The translations under genes were made by a program, and so were the position numbers. This document shows positions 39,072 through 49,728 of a stretch of 64,000 bases of DNA, piece after piece (positions within the stretch are counted from its first letter, which is position 1; the number at the start of each line of letters is the position of its first letter). Origin of the DNA: Alteromonadales bacterium alter-6D02 (GTDB taxonomy: Bacteria; Pseudomonadota; Gammaproteobacteria; Enterobacterales; Psychrobiaceae); assembly GCA_002835545.1 (NCBI GenBank), contig PIZK01000007.1:48501-112500 (forward strand). Reading direction: 5' to 3'. The notes below the pieces were generated by a model. The model did no database searches. It worked only from the letters and a program-made list of their open reading frames with translations, and was not told the DNA's origin.

Positions 39072-39103
39072 AAAAAAGCCACTTCAACACGAAGTGGCTT
39101 TTT
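39072..39103 (-). terminator. Rho-independent terminator of glnS
   Basis: AAGCCACTTC (39076-39085) pairs with GAAGTGGCTT (39091-39100), loop AACAC. On the minus strand the stem is followed by a six-T run. Confidence 0.92.
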
Positions 39104-39119
39104 ATCTAGCTATAAAACG

Positions 39120-40790
39120 TTATGCGCCTTGTTTGGCCCAAGTATCACGTAAACCAACCGTTCGGTTAAAAACTAAATGCTCAGGGCTAGAATCTTGGTT
39201 ATCCGCGCAAAAGTAGCCTTCACGTTCAAATTGATATGCTAGTTCCGCTGGAGCAGAAACTAGCGAAGGTTCAGCAATCGCATTTTTACGTATAATTAAT
39301 GACTCAGGATTAATAACTTCAGCAAAATCTTCGGCGGCTGCAGGGTTTGCTTCAGTAAATAAGCGATCGTAAATTCGCACTTCGGCATTAACACCTTCAC
39401 TTGCACTAACCCAATGAATCACACCTTTGACAGAGCGGCCATCGCTTGGCTTCTTACCTAATGTTTCTGGATCATAAGTGCCATAAACCGTAGTTACATC
39501 ACCATTGTCATCTTTATCACAACGTAGTGCTTTAACTACATAACCGTTACGTAAACGAACTTCTTTATCAAGCACGAGGCGTTTATATTTCTTGTTTGCT
39601 TCTTCTCTAAAATCAGCACGATCAATATACACTTCACGGGAGAACGGGATAGTACGAGTCCCCATTGATTCATCTTTCGGATGATTAGAAGCAGTAAGTT
39701 GTTCAACTTGATCTTCAGGGTAGTTCTCAATAACTAATTTAATCGGGTCAAGCACAACCATAGCGCGAGGTGCTTTTGAGTCTAAGTCTTCACGAAGGCA
39801 ACTTTCTAGTGCACTCATCTCGATTACATTCTCTTGCTTAGTAACACCAATGCGTTTACAAAACTCAACGATTGATTGCGGGGTATAACCACGACGGCGC
39901 ATACCAGCAATAGTCGGCATGCGAGGGTCGTTCCAACCATCAACTAGATTGTTTTCAACTAAAGACGCTAACTTACGCTTGGACATCACCGTATATTCAA
40001 GGTTTAATCGAGAGAACTCGATTTGCTGTGGATGTGTCTCAATAGAAATATTATCGATGACCCAGTCATATAACGGGCGATGATCTTCAAACTCTAATGT
40101 ACATAGCGAGTGAGTAATGCCTTCAATCGCATCCGAAATACAATGCGTAAAGTCATACATTGGGTAAATACACCACTTATCGCCTGTTTGGTGGTGCTCA
40201 ACAAAACGAATACGATATAAGATGGGATCTCGCATCTTGATATTTGGCGAAGCCATATCAATTTTTGCACGTAGACTATATTGGCCTTCAGCGAACTCGC
40301 CATTACGCATACGCTCAAATAAATCAAGATTTTCTTCAATACTACGATCGCGCGATGGACTTGGCTTACCTGGCTGTTTTAATGTGCCACGATACTCACG
40401 CATTTGTTCTGCATCTAATTCACAAACAAATGCTTTGCCATTATTAATTAGCTCTATTGCATATTGGTAAAGTTGCTCAAAATAGTTTGAGCTATACCGA
40501 ATATCACCCGCCCATTCAAAACCTAACCACTTAACATCTTCTTTAATTGAATTAACGAAGTCGATATCTTCCTTTTCAGGATTCGTATCATCAAAGCGTA
40601 AGTTCGTTTGGCCTTTATAATCTTGACCGATACCAAAGTTTAGACAAATCGACTTGGCATGACCAATATGTAAGTAGCCATTAGGCTCAGGTGGGAAACG
40701 AGTAACGATATTTGTGTGTTTTCCACTCGCCAAATCGGCATCAATAATATTACGAATAAAGTTAGTCACACGGACAGCATCTTGGCTCAT
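39120..40790 (-). CDS. glnS: Glutamine-tRNA ligase
   Basis: Class I synthetase that charges tRNA-Gln. The 556-aa protein has the nucleotide-binding signature [16 protein letters not shown] (HIGH near residue 41) and the KMSKS equivalent VMSKRKL (about residue 270), plus the usual beta-barrel anticodon domains. Motif and length match E. coli GlnS. Its upstream region carries a diverged MITE-like repeat. Confidence 0.97.
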   Translation of the reverse strand: MSQDAVRVTNFIRNIIDADLASGKHTNIVTRFPPEPNGYLHIGHAKSICLNFGIGQDYKGQTNLRFDDTNPEKEDIDFVNSIKEDVKWLGFEWAGDIRYSSNYFEQLYQYAIELINNGKAFVCELDAEQMREYRGTLKQPGKPSPSRDRSIEENLDLFERMRNGEFAEGQYSLRAKIDMASPNIKMRDPILYRIRFVEHHQTGDKWCIYPMYDFTHCISDAIEGITHSLCTLEFEDHRPLYDWVIDNISIETHPQQIEFSRLNLEYTVMSKRKLASLVENNLVDGWNDPRMPTIAGMRRRGYTPQSIVEFCKRIGVTKQENVIEMSALESCLREDLDSKAPRAMVVLDPIKLVIENYPEDQVEQLTASNHPKDESMGTRTIPFSREVYIDRADFREEANKKYKRLVLDKEVRLRNGYVVKALRCDKDDNGDVTTVYGTYDPETLGKKPSDGRSVKGVIHWVSASEGVNAEVRIYDRLFTEANPAAAEDFAEVINPESLIIRKNAIAEPSLVSAPAELAYQFEREGYFCADNQDSSPEHLVFNRTVGLRDTWAKQGA

Positions 40791-40887
40791 TCGATCCTCA
40801 AAAATAACAACAAAAATAAAATTAGGCTTATGATCGCTTATTTACAACAGATTCTCAACTGTTGAGTGTTCCTAGCCTTCAATAATA

Positions 40888-41155
40888 CCAATTCCGTTAA
40901 TTAAGTAACCAGTTTTATCACGTGATTAGCGGGTTAACACACAGGTTCTACGTTTCACCAGCATCGCTAATACAAAGTCCGTAAACTTAGTGAACAATAT
41001 TGTAACGGGGATAAACGAATTAATGCAGAGGTTCTACGTTCCAAATTGAACCCATATACCGAATACATCTCGGTAAGGTATTTGTTAGCGTATATAGTTA
41101 TTTTACATAGATAATAAATCGCGGAGCTATCATTCATTTACACCATCAAATACAC
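40888..41155. repeat. Diverged MITE-like interspersed repeat, copy A
   Basis: Starts AATACCAATTCCGTTAATTA and shares with 60490-60708 the blocks TTGTAACGNGNATAAAC, a TCTACGTTCCAA-like string and TCGGTAAGGTATTTGTTAGC (TCGGCAAGGTATTTATTGGT in copy B). Alignment is by eye and covers roughly 140-200 bp. There is no ORF, so a non-autonomous element is the best reading. Confidence 0.7.
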
Positions 41156-41221
41156 CATCAAAGGTGTTCAGGTTATTAATGAACTTGGTAAAGTACTAGC
41201 AAAAAGAGCGAAAGGTTAAAC

Positions 41222-41252
41222 AAAAAAAGCCCATCACGAGGATGGGCTTTTT
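41222..41252 (-). terminator. Rho-independent terminator of the OmpA-like gene
   Basis: AAGCCCATC (41227-41235) pairs with GATGGGCTT (41241-41249). The minus-strand reading ends in seven T. Confidence 0.92.
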
Positions 41253-41279
41253 GAATGAAACTTAATCTTTAATATAAGA

Positions 41280-42344
41280 TTAGTTAAATTTAACTGTTAC
41301 AGTAACTTTACGAGCTTTAGCACCTGTAGGCGCTTCATTTGCGTATTTCTCACCGCTTGCTGTAACTACAACTTTATCAGCATCAACTGACCAGTTTTGC
41401 TTGATGTAAGCAGCTACTTTCTTAGCGCGCTTTTCAGAAAGCATTTGGTTGTAAGCAGCATTACCAGTGCTAGAAGCGAAACCAGAAACGTTTACAGTAT
41501 CAACACGGTCGTTAACAAGCTGAGATTTAGCATTGTTTAACACTGTTAATGTTTCATTGTTTAATGAGCTGCTGTTGTTACCGAAGTAAACTGTTACAGC
41601 CATTGGCTTAAGCGGAGCAACTGGAGCAGGCTTAACAACTGGTGCTGGCTCAGGTTGCTTTTCAACAACTGGCTTAACAACTGGTGCTGGCGCTGGCGCT
41701 GGCTTAGCTTTCTGAGTCATTACTTCACCGAATGTGTAACGAACACCAGCAGAAATAACGTCAACTTCACGATCGAACTGGAAACGGTCCCAATCAACTA
41801 GAGCGTCTAAGTTAGATGTAATAGCGTAAGAAGCACCAACACCAAACGTTAAACCACTGTTAGAACCATCTGAAGTACCATGGCCCGCATCTGTACGGTT
41901 AGAACGAGCAGAAAGATGAGCTAGACCGCCACGAACGTGCGCGCTGATTTCTTCTGTTAGTGGGTGGCTATACATAGCTGTTAGGCCAGTCGCTGTACCT
42001 GATAGCGCTTTGATACCAGCGATAGCATCGTGGTCACCATGAGAATCTAATTCAATAACACCCAAGTCTGTGATGTTTAATGCAACAGATAAGTTTTGGT
42101 CAAACTTGTAACCGCCACCAATATTCCAAGAACGGCGCTTGTCAGAAAGAATGCGCATGCTTTGTAAATCACCAACATCAGCAACTTCATTCACTAAGCT
42201 CGCAGAAGATTCATGGCCGGTTGCTTGACCAATATTACCTTGCACAAACCAACCTTGCTCGACATCTTTAGCAGCTGCAGTGCCAACCATAACGCCAAAT
42301 GCAACAGGAGCTATTAAAAATTTTGTAAGTGTCGTTTTCTTCAT
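41280..42344 (-). CDS. OmpA family outer-membrane protein
   Basis: A 354-aa protein with a signal peptide (residues 1-25, cleavage after TAAA) and an N-terminal beta-barrel of about 180 residues with alternating polar strands. A Pro/Ala-rich linker (APAPAPVVKPVVEKQ and onward) follows, then a C-terminal OmpA domain that binds peptidoglycan, with VNVSGFASSTGNAAYN and LSEKRAKKVAAYI. The canonical TDxxG is altered to SGFASS, a common OmpA variant. It is likely abundant, given the strong terminator and long leader region. Confidence 0.93.
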   Translation of the reverse strand: MKKTTLTKFLIAPVAFGVMVGTAAAKDVEQGWFVQGNIGQATGHESSASLVNEVADVGDLQSMRILSDKRRSWNIGGGYKFDQNLSVALNITDLGVIELDSHGDHDAIAGIKALSGTATGLTAMYSHPLTEEISAHVRGGLAHLSARSNRTDAGHGTSDGSNSGLTFGVGASYAITSNLDALVDWDRFQFDREVDVISAGVRYTFGEVMTQKAKPAPAPAPVVKPVVEKQPEPAPVVKPAPVAPLKPMAVTVYFGNNSSSLNNETLTVLNNAKSQLVNDRVDTVNVSGFASSTGNAAYNQMLSEKRAKKVAAYIKQNWSVDADKVVVTASGEKYANEAPTGAKARKVTVTVKFN

Positions 42345-42674
42345 TGCTTTTCCCTTGTAAAAATAACTCTTAAATTCAAATTAATAAGGCGATACCTCTC
42401 TAAAATATCACCTTATAAAATACATTCATTTCATATCGCTATTAGACCAATAACGCTATGAATTTAACCTTAACGAATATCAGATTGTAGCTGAATTCAT
42501 TTTAACACCAAATCATTCACTTATACATAAAAAAAAACGTAAAAATAAGTGCGTTGGATTAATCCAGTACTTAACTTACCCTTTTTACCTATAAAGTGAC
42601 ACAGTGTCAAACAATAGAAAGTAGGATATGGTTATATAGAAAAGTAATTCTCATGGATAATTGAAGGATATTCG
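42345..42674. other. Divergent intergenic region with two palindromes
   Basis: 330 bp between the OmpA-like gene and the ElyC-like gene. It contains perfect palindromes TGGATTAATCCA (42555-42566) and TGACACAGTGTCA (42597-42609), both upstream of the plus-strand gene. They are possible operators, with no matching regulator known here. Confidence 0.55.
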
Positions 42675-43460
42675 ATGGACAATCTCATAAGTCAGCTATA
42701 TATTTTGATTATTCCTCTCACCCAGTTCAGTAGCTGGTTATTTATTTTATTGTTGTTTAGTGCTTATTTGGTCATTACTAAACGGTCATACGCCCAATTC
42801 ATGATTAAACTCACCTTCATTGTTCTATTAGCCATTGCCATACTACCAATTGACTATTGGTTACTTGCTCCTCTTGAGCAACGTATCAAGGCAACCAACC
42901 AATTTAAAACAATTGACTCAATTATTGTTCTTGGTGGTGGTCAATCTGTGCCAATCTCTATACAGTCTTATAGTGGTTATGGCGACCACAGTGGTCGAAT
43001 CATAGCCGCTATCGACCTTGCAAATAAATATAACTTGCCTATCTTGTTTATCGGAGGAACAAAAAACCAAGAAAAAGAAAAAGTTGCTGAGTCTTTAGTG
43101 TTGTCTGCGCTAAAGAACAACCTTATCAAGCCTTCCCTGTTTATTAATAACCATTCAAAAAATACGTTTGATAATGCGATCATCAGTAAGCAATTAACCG
43201 ATAATTATTTCTTCAAACATAGTTTATTAATAACTTCTGCAGCTCACATGCCTAGAGCTTATGCCACTTTTAAAAAGGCAGAGGTCTCTATCTCTACTTT
43301 TCCTGTTAATTATTTTGCACCAACTAAGGCAAAATGGTTTAACTTTTTCGATATGGTTGGCACATTACGACGTATTGATTACGCAATACACGAATGGATC
43401 GGGTTAGCTTATTATTACTGGTTAGATAGAACAGATACTTTATTCCCAAAGCCTCTATAA
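42675..43460 (+). CDS. ElyC/SanA/YdcF family membrane protein (DUF218)
   Basis: A 261-aa protein with two N-terminal membrane helices (about residues 5-32 and 42-60) and a DUF218 domain. The DUF218 domain has DSIIVLGGGQ, ILFIGGTKNQEKEKVAESLV and LLITSAAHMPRAYATF. ElyC of E. coli acts in envelope biogenesis and influences undecaprenyl-phosphate use. Here the role is inferred from family only. It lies upstream of aspC by 110 bp and is divergent from the OmpA-like gene, so it may be a separate unit. Confidence 0.85.
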   Translation: MDNLISQLYILIIPLTQFSSWLFILLLFSAYLVITKRSYAQFMIKLTFIVLLAIAILPIDYWLLAPLEQRIKATNQFKTIDSIIVLGGGQSVPISIQSYSGYGDHSGRIIAAIDLANKYNLPILFIGGTKNQEKEKVAESLVLSALKNNLIKPSLFINNHSKNTFDNAIISKQLTDNYFFKHSLLITSAAHMPRAYATFKKAEVSISTFPVNYFAPTKAKWFNFFDMVGTLRRIDYAIHEWIGLAYYYWLDRTDTLFPKPL

Positions 43461-43570
43461 ATTAACCAAAGTGTACTACCACTATCATTAAGCTCATGTT
43501 ATAACAGTGAGTCATTTAGATGGATTTAACCATCATAACTTTGTTCACACTCTATCAATAGGAACCTCTA

Positions 43571-44767
43571 ATGTTTGAAGTGGTAAAAACAGCCCCTGCT
43601 GATCCCATTCTCGGCCTGACCGAAGCATTCAAAAATGATCCACGCCCACATAAAATCAACCTAGGTGTTGGGATTTACAAAACAGACCAAGGCGATACCC
43701 CCGTTCTTGAGTGTGTAAAAAAAGCAGAAGCCCTATTATTAAGTAATGAAACAACCAAATCTTACCTAAGTATTGAAGGCAATGCAGCATACGCTAAGTG
43801 TGTTCAGTCATTACTCTTTGGCGCGGACAGTGACATCGTAACGTCACAACGTGCAGCAACAGCACAGGCCCCTGGCGGTACTGGTTCACTGCGTATTGCT
43901 GCTGACTTTATGGTAAGTCAGTTAGGGATCAAACGTATTTGGGTAAGTAACCCAACATGGGCTAACCATGGCAACATTTTTAAAGCCGCTGGTCTTGAGA
44001 TTGTTGAATACACTTACTACAACCCTGAAACTAAATCATTAGACTTTTCAGGCATGTTAGAATCTCTAAAACAAGCCGCAGCAGGCGACGCTGTTTTATT
44101 CCACGGTTGTTGTCATAACCCTACAGGTATCGATCCCACAGCCGAACAGTGGCAGCAAATTGCTCAACTAGCAAATGAGAAAAAGCTATTAGGTCTGTTT
44201 GATTTCGCTTACCAAGGTTTTGGTGTGGGTATAGAAGAAGACGCACTAGGTTTACGTTTGTTTGCACAAACAAATACTGAATTTTTAGTTGCGAACTCGT
44301 TCTCTAAAAACTTTGGCTTATACAATGAGCGCGTTGGCGCAGTGACCTTAGTCGCTTCATCAAATAACGTTGCAACCAGTGCTTTTAGTCAGATAAAAGG
44401 TATTATCCGCTCAAACTACTCCAATCCTCCGTCTCACGGCGCAGCAGTTGTCGCGACTATTTTAAATGATCACGCATTAACAGAGCTATGGCACGAAGAA
44501 GTTGCGCAGATGCGCCAACGCATACATCAAATGCGTGAGTTATTTGTAACACGTTTAAAAGATCTTAATGTGGAGGGTGACTTTTCGTTCATCACTTCTC
44601 AGTGTGGTATGTTCTCTTTCTCAGGCTTAACTAAAGCACAAGTAGAAGAATTACGTGCAGAGCATGCGGTATATATCGTTGGTTCTGGTCGTATTAGCGT
44701 TGCTGGTATGACAACAAATAATATGGATGCATTATGTGAAGGTATTAAACAAGTCCTTCAAAAATAA
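43571..44767 (+). CDS. aspC: Aromatic/aspartate aminotransferase (AspC/TyrB type)
   Basis: A PLP enzyme that interconverts aspartate and oxaloacetate and may also act on aromatic amino acids. The 398-aa protein begins [19 protein letters not shown] and has the Schiff-base Lys in [14 protein letters not shown] (about residue 248). The [12 protein letters not shown] motif and a C-terminal Arg segment in [12 protein letters not shown] are also present. AspC and TyrB cannot be separated confidently by eye. AGGAA lies upstream of the ATG and a strong terminator follows. Confidence 0.93.
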   Translation: MFEVVKTAPADPILGLTEAFKNDPRPHKINLGVGIYKTDQGDTPVLECVKKAEALLLSNETTKSYLSIEGNAAYAKCVQSLLFGADSDIVTSQRAATAQAPGGTGSLRIAADFMVSQLGIKRIWVSNPTWANHGNIFKAAGLEIVEYTYYNPETKSLDFSGMLESLKQAAAGDAVLFHGCCHNPTGIDPTAEQWQQIAQLANEKKLLGLFDFAYQGFGVGIEEDALGLRLFAQTNTEFLVANSFSKNFGLYNERVGAVTLVASSNNVATSAFSQIKGIIRSNYSNPPSHGAAVVATILNDHALTELWHEEVAQMRQRIHQMRELFVTRLKDLNVEGDFSFITSQCGMFSFSGLTKAQVEELRAEHAVYIVGSGRISVAGMTTNNMDALCEGIKQVLQK

Positions 44768-44778
44768 TCTCTAGCATT

Positions 44779-44827
44779 AAGCCCAGAGTATTGTTCTAGT
44801 CTAACTAACGATACTCTGGGCTTTTTT
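44779..44827 (+). terminator. Rho-independent terminator of aspC
   Basis: AAGCCCAGAGTAT (44779-44791) pairs with ATACTCTGGGCTT (44811-44823), followed by a T-run. Confidence 0.92.
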
Positions 44828-44858
44828 GTGAAGCTCATATTGACTTAAATGAATCAAA

Positions 44859-47066
44859 TCACTTCGTCAATTCAAGCCTGATCAGCTGCTGCCGACTGGT
44901 AACCAATTCAACTAGATTGTTAAACCTCGGCGATTTAGCCAAACTAGCAAGATTCGGGTTATCTTGTAATCTCCACACTTGATACTGAGGGTTAGGCAAC
45001 CAGCCCCGGGCAACGAGATCCGCTAATGTCGATAGCGCCAAGTCCTTTTTTCCTTGCAATGCGTAAGCTTCAGCTAAAGTAAACTGCAACATCATAGTGT
45101 CTGAATGCTCTAACCGCTCAATAAATGCTGCTAATAACTTACTAGCTTTAATCTTCTGATTGACTTGTTGTAAGGCATTAATATAGGTCGTGATAAAAAA
45201 TACTCGATCATCATTTAACTGTGCTTTGGGAGTGAATTCACTAAACTCAGCATCTTTTTCTATTTCTAAAAGTGCCTGTTTTGGTTCCGCATTTAGCAGA
45301 TATAGTGCAGCTTTTTTCCAGTAATAAATATTACTAATACCAGCCTTAAGCTCTAGCGCCTCGGCCAGCCTAGCTAAATTTTCACGATTAGATAAATTCA
45401 TAAACGATGACTCTTGCACTAACTGACTCAGCATCAACCGTAAATCAGGTGAGGGTTCCTTGGTCCATTCCTTTAATAGACTAAACGTAAACTGATTAAA
45501 TAACACAAGATCTCTCGGTTGTGTCAGTGTTAGTCCACCCTGCTCAATATGCTGATGTGCTCGAATTAAGTAGCCTAGATTAACTAAATCATTTGCTAAG
45601 TCATAATGGTAATTTTTCTGATTTGGTAAACGTTGCAATAAATGCTCTGTCATCAAAAAACTTTGAGTAAATTGATGTTGCTCTCGATATATTTTAGCTA
45701 AAGGGATGAGGATCTCAGGCTCATTAGCATTTTTTTCTAGCGCTAACAGCCACTTATCAATAGAGGGAGACTCACGATTAATGTGTGAACTGACTCTTGC
45801 CGCAATTTGATAGCCTAAACTATGTTGTGGGAATTGCTTAATCGTCTGTTTTGCTAAATTGTTTAACTGACTAATCAACGCAACTTCCTGTTTAGTTTGC
45901 CTATTCACGGATATCAGATCTGATTGTAAACGCTGTGCATGTTGTTCAATGGAAATTAAACAGCGATAGTTAAGCGGGTTTTTATCATCTAACTCAGCGA
46001 AGTCTTGCCTTTGGCAACTTTCTTTACTCAACTCAAATGATGACGCCCCTAAGACCATTTTAGTCAACTGCCCATTAAAGGATGAGTCATCGATAACTTG
46101 ATGTGGTAAACCAGGAACAGTTAGCTGCAGTGCCTTTAGGGGCTGGTTAATCGTCTCAATTGGATACCAGGATAATGTTAACAACCTAGCTTGTTCTGGC
46201 AATGGTTCAATATCACTAACCAATAAAGGAAAACTGTCTTGATTATCAGTAATAATCACTTTTGTTGCTGGGAGGTGTTTTACTTTTTGCTCTAACCACC
46301 AGCGCAGGCGCTCCTCTAGATCATGCTCTTCTTGCTCGATGTCCTTTTCATCCATGTGTCGAGATTGATGGTATAAATACACCGTATCATATTCTAAATT
46401 CGGATCGATACTTTCTTGCGGAGCAGTGTTAAAAAGCCAAATAATAAAGCCTAAAATAATGAAGACACAGGCAGGCACCCATTGCGAAGTAAAACGACTT
46501 CTTGTTCGGCTAGCGTGCTTAATCTGATCGTTGGGGGCATTAATGGAATCACTTTCTGGATTACCGACATCATCTTCAGCGAGTGATGAATCCTTGTTTT
46601 CTGGCTCAATAAAGCCTAGATCATCAAAGATATTCTGTTCTAAAACACCACTATGAACCTCTAAGTCATCGACCGCTTCATCAGCTAAATACTCTGTAAC
46701 ATTCTTCTTTGCGACAATATCTTGCGACGCTGTGTCCACATTGTTATCGATAATACTAGGTTCAATCACCAAACGATAACCTTGACGTGGCACCGTTTCG
46801 ATATAATGAGAGTTGTGACTAGAGTCATCAAAAATACGTCTGAGCTTGGCTATTGCTTGGTAAAGCTTATTTTTATTTAGCGCTAATTCTGTCGGCGCTT
46901 GTTCTATAATTTGTGCCGCAGAAATGACATCAGGCGCAGAGTCAACGAGAAGCAATAACACCTGAGTTTGTACAGGCGTCATTGTGACTGTATTGCCAAT
47001 TTGAGTTAATGTGAGATCACTTGGTGAGAATTCCCAATCATTTAGAAGATAAACAGGCTGTGACAC
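44859..47066 (-). CDS. Membrane-anchored winged-helix regulator with C-terminal TPR-like domain (CadC/ToxR-like)
   Basis: A 735-aa protein. Residues about 8-100 form an OmpR/PhoB-type winged helix with VETVPRQGYRLVIEP-like end (YIETVPRQGYRLV). An acidic linker (about 105-190) and one membrane segment (WVPACVFIILGFIIWLFN, about 196-213) follow. Beyond it is a long periplasmic part with helical repeats of TPR type (for example AEALELKAGISNIYYWK and AEAYALQGKKDLALSTL). This is the layout of ToxR/CadC one-component membrane regulators. The signal and targets are unknown; neighbours aspC and ppsA are candidates. The start is GTG at 47066 with AAGG upstream. Confidence 0.87.
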   Translation of the reverse strand: MSQPVYLLNDWEFSPSDLTLTQIGNTVTMTPVQTQVLLLLVDSAPDVISAAQIIEQAPTELALNKNKLYQAIAKLRRIFDDSSHNSHYIETVPRQGYRLVIEPSIIDNNVDTASQDIVAKKNVTEYLADEAVDDLEVHSGVLEQNIFDDLGFIEPENKDSSLAEDDVGNPESDSINAPNDQIKHASRTRSRFTSQWVPACVFIILGFIIWLFNTAPQESIDPNLEYDTVYLYHQSRHMDEKDIEQEEHDLEERLRWWLEQKVKHLPATKVIITDNQDSFPLLVSDIEPLPEQARLLTLSWYPIETINQPLKALQLTVPGLPHQVIDDSSFNGQLTKMVLGASSFELSKESCQRQDFAELDDKNPLNYRCLISIEQHAQRLQSDLISVNRQTKQEVALISQLNNLAKQTIKQFPQHSLGYQIAARVSSHINRESPSIDKWLLALEKNANEPEILIPLAKIYREQHQFTQSFLMTEHLLQRLPNQKNYHYDLANDLVNLGYLIRAHQHIEQGGLTLTQPRDLVLFNQFTFSLLKEWTKEPSPDLRLMLSQLVQESSFMNLSNRENLARLAEALELKAGISNIYYWKKAALYLLNAEPKQALLEIEKDAEFSEFTPKAQLNDDRVFFITTYINALQQVNQKIKASKLLAAFIERLEHSDTMMLQFTLAEAYALQGKKDLALSTLADLVARGWLPNPQYQVWRLQDNPNLASLAKSPRFNNLVELVTSRQQLIRLELTK

Positions 47067-47149
47067 AAAAATACCTTAGTAAAAAACGATGATAACAAGA
47101 TACTCTTTTTAAACTCCAAAGACAAAGGCTTAACTAGACTTCAGTCAAT

Positions 47150-47181
47150 AAAAAAGCGCTGTAATTTTGATTACAGCGCTT
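47150..47181 (-). terminator. Rho-independent terminator of ppsA
   Basis: Perfect stem AAGCGCTGTAAT (47154-47165) with ATTACAGCGCTT (47170-47181), loop TTTG. Minus-strand reading gives a T-run. Confidence 0.92.
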
Positions 47182-47222
47182 AATATTTTTAGCTAATTTT
47201 TATTTGTGACAACAAATAATCG

Positions 47223-49595
47223 TTAACTGTTATATTTTTCACCTAAATACAGCCATGTTTTAAGTACGGTATCAGGATTTAATGAAACACTTTCAATACC
47301 TTGCTCAACTAGCCAAGCTGCGAAGTCTTCATGATCTGATGGCCCTTGACCACAAATACCAACATACTTACCTTTCGCTTTAGCCGCTGAGATAGCCATT
47401 GATAATAACTTCTTCACTGCTGGGTTACGTTCATCAAACAATTCAGAAACGATTCCTGAATCACGATCTAAACCAAGTGTCAGCTGAGTTAAGTCATTTG
47501 AACCAATAGAGAAACCGTCGAAATATTCTAAGAACTCATCCGCCAATAAAGCGTTTGATGGTAATTCACACATCATGATGATACGTAGACCGTTTTCACC
47601 ACGTTTGAGTCCTTGTTCAGCAAGTAGCTCGATAACGGCCTTTGCTTCTTCTAGTGTTCGAACAAACGGGATCATAATCTCAACATTGATAAAGCCCATG
47701 TCATTACGAACGCGTTTAATTGCGTCACATTCCAGTGCAAAACAGTCTCTAAATTCTTCAGAGATATAACGTGAAGCACCTCGGAAGCCTAACATTGGGT
47801 TCTCTTCCTCCGGTTCGTAATTCTCACCACCTAAAAGGTTAGCATATTCGTTTGACTTAAAATCAGACATACGCACAATCACTTTCTCAGGAGAAAATGC
47901 ACAAGCAAGAGTAGAAATACCTTCGGTCAACTTAGCTCGATAGAACTCAACAGGTGAACTATAACCAGCAATCATTTCGTCAATTTCTTGTTTAACACGC
48001 TCTGATTGTAAATCATAATTAATTAAGGCTTTAGGGTGAATACCAATCATGCGATTAATAATAAACTCTAAACGCGCCAAGCCAACACCAGCATGAGGTA
48101 AGCGAGCGAAATCAAATGCACGATCTGGGTTACCGACATTCATCATCACTTTTAATGGTAGCTCCGGCATGTTATCCACTTCTGAGGTCACTACAGAATA
48201 GTCCAGCTCTTTATCGTAAATAAAGCCCGTGTCACCTTCAGCACAAGATACTGTAATGTGATCGCCTTCTTTGATTAAGTCTGTGGCATTCCCACAACCA
48301 ACTACAGCGGGTACGCCAAGCTCTCGTGCAATGATAGCCGCGTGGCATGTACGGCCGCCGCGATTTGTCACAATAGCAGAAGCACGCTTCATAATTGGCT
48401 CCCAATCAGGGTCTGTCATATCAGTAACTAATACATCACCTTCTTGAATACGGTCCATTTCATCTAGTGAAGTTAATACTTTCGCGACACCTGAACCAAT
48501 CTTGCCACCAATGGCACGACCTTCAACAACCACAGTGCTTGACTCATTGAGCGTGTAGCGTTCCATGAAGTTGCCGTCTTCGCGAGAACGGACTGTCTCA
48601 GGACGAGCCTGAACGATATATAATTTGCCATCATCGCCATCTTTAGCCCATTCGATATCCATCGCACGGCCGTAATGTTGCTCGATGATCAGAGCCTGGC
48701 GAGCTAATTCTTCCACTTCGCTATCGCTAATTGAGAACTGTTGTGAACGTTCACTTTCAATGTCTTTGATGACAACCTGTTTACCATGACTAGTATTATC
48801 AGAGTAAACCATCTCTACCAATTTACTGCCGATATTTCGGCGAACAACAGCTGGACGATTAGCAGCAAGAGTTTGCTTATGTACATAAAATTCATCTGGG
48901 TTTACCGCACCCTGAACAACCATCTCACCTAAGCCCCACGATGACGTAATAAATACGACGTCTTCAAAACCTGACTCAGTATCTAAGGTAAACATTACAC
49001 CAGATGCAGCGATATCACTGCGTACCATCCGCTGAATACCAGCAGAGAGTGCAACACCACGATGATCATAGCCCTGATGAACACGGTATGAAATTGCACG
49101 GTCATTAAATAATGAGGCAAATACATGTTTAACCGCTTCTCGAATCGACTCTAAGCCAACCACGTTTAAAAAGGTTTCTTGTTGACCTGCAAAAGAAGCA
49201 TCAGGCATATCTTCTGCTGTGGCTGATGAACGAACAGCAAATGACATACCTGGCGAAGTTGCAGCTAATTTATCATAAGCCTGCTTAATCGCTTCTTCTA
49301 ATGGCGCTTGAAAAGGTGTATCAATGATCCACTGACGAATCGTTTTACCCGCATCACCCAACGCAGCAATATCGTTAACGTCTAAATCATCTAATAGCTG
49401 ATAAATTTTTTCGTTAATACCACTGGTTTCTAAAAACTCATTAAACGCATGGGCTGTGGTTGCAAAACCACCAGGAACTTGAACCCCTGCATTTGATAAA
49501 TTACTGATCATCTCGCCTAAAGACGCATTCTTACCACCAACAACCTCAACATCACCCATGCCAAGCTGTTCATACCAAAGTACATAATCTTGCAC
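47223..49595 (-). CDS. ppsA: Phosphoenolpyruvate synthase
   Basis: Converts pyruvate and ATP to phosphoenolpyruvate, AMP and phosphate during gluconeogenesis. The 790-aa protein has an N-terminal ATP-grasp domain ([12 protein letters not shown]), the phospho-His motif [20 protein letters not shown] and a C-terminal PEP/pyruvate barrel with [10 protein letters not shown]. The frame starts at GTG (49595) with GGGGA upstream. It is divergent from ppsR, which phosphorylates a Thr next to the catalytic His of this enzyme, so the TCHA motif fits. Confidence 0.96.
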   Translation of the reverse strand: MQDYVLWYEQLGMGDVEVVGGKNASLGEMISNLSNAGVQVPGGFATTAHAFNEFLETSGINEKIYQLLDDLDVNDIAALGDAGKTIRQWIIDTPFQAPLEEAIKQAYDKLAATSPGMSFAVRSSATAEDMPDASFAGQQETFLNVVGLESIREAVKHVFASLFNDRAISYRVHQGYDHRGVALSAGIQRMVRSDIAASGVMFTLDTESGFEDVVFITSSWGLGEMVVQGAVNPDEFYVHKQTLAANRPAVVRRNIGSKLVEMVYSDNTSHGKQVVIKDIESERSQQFSISDSEVEELARQALIIEQHYGRAMDIEWAKDGDDGKLYIVQARPETVRSREDGNFMERYTLNESSTVVVEGRAIGGKIGSGVAKVLTSLDEMDRIQEGDVLVTDMTDPDWEPIMKRASAIVTNRGGRTCHAAIIARELGVPAVVGCGNATDLIKEGDHITVSCAEGDTGFIYDKELDYSVVTSEVDNMPELPLKVMMNVGNPDRAFDFARLPHAGVGLARLEFIINRMIGIHPKALINYDLQSERVKQEIDEMIAGYSSPVEFYRAKLTEGISTLACAFSPEKVIVRMSDFKSNEYANLLGGENYEPEEENPMLGFRGASRYISEEFRDCFALECDAIKRVRNDMGFINVEIMIPFVRTLEEAKAVIELLAEQGLKRGENGLRIIMMCELPSNALLADEFLEYFDGFSIGSNDLTQLTLGLDRDSGIVSELFDERNPAVKKLLSMAISAAKAKGKYVGICGQGPSDHEDFAAWLVEQGIESVSLNPDTVLKTWLYLGEKYNS

Positions 49596-49728
49596 TAGAA
49601 AGTCCCCATATTCACAATATTTTGTGTGGATTAAAATAGAATTGGTAATCGCATTCTACACTGCTATAAAATGCTGAGTAAATCACAAAAATCAACATTG
49701 CCCATTTTTTTAACAAAAGGATAAAATT

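Larger units (their letters stand above)
40791..41279. other. glnS-ompA intergenic region containing a dispersed repeat
   Basis: 489 bp with no gene. It holds the ompA terminator, a diverged interspersed repeat (about 40888-41155) and, near 41143-41165, two near-identical TACACCATCAAA strings. Confidence 0.75.
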
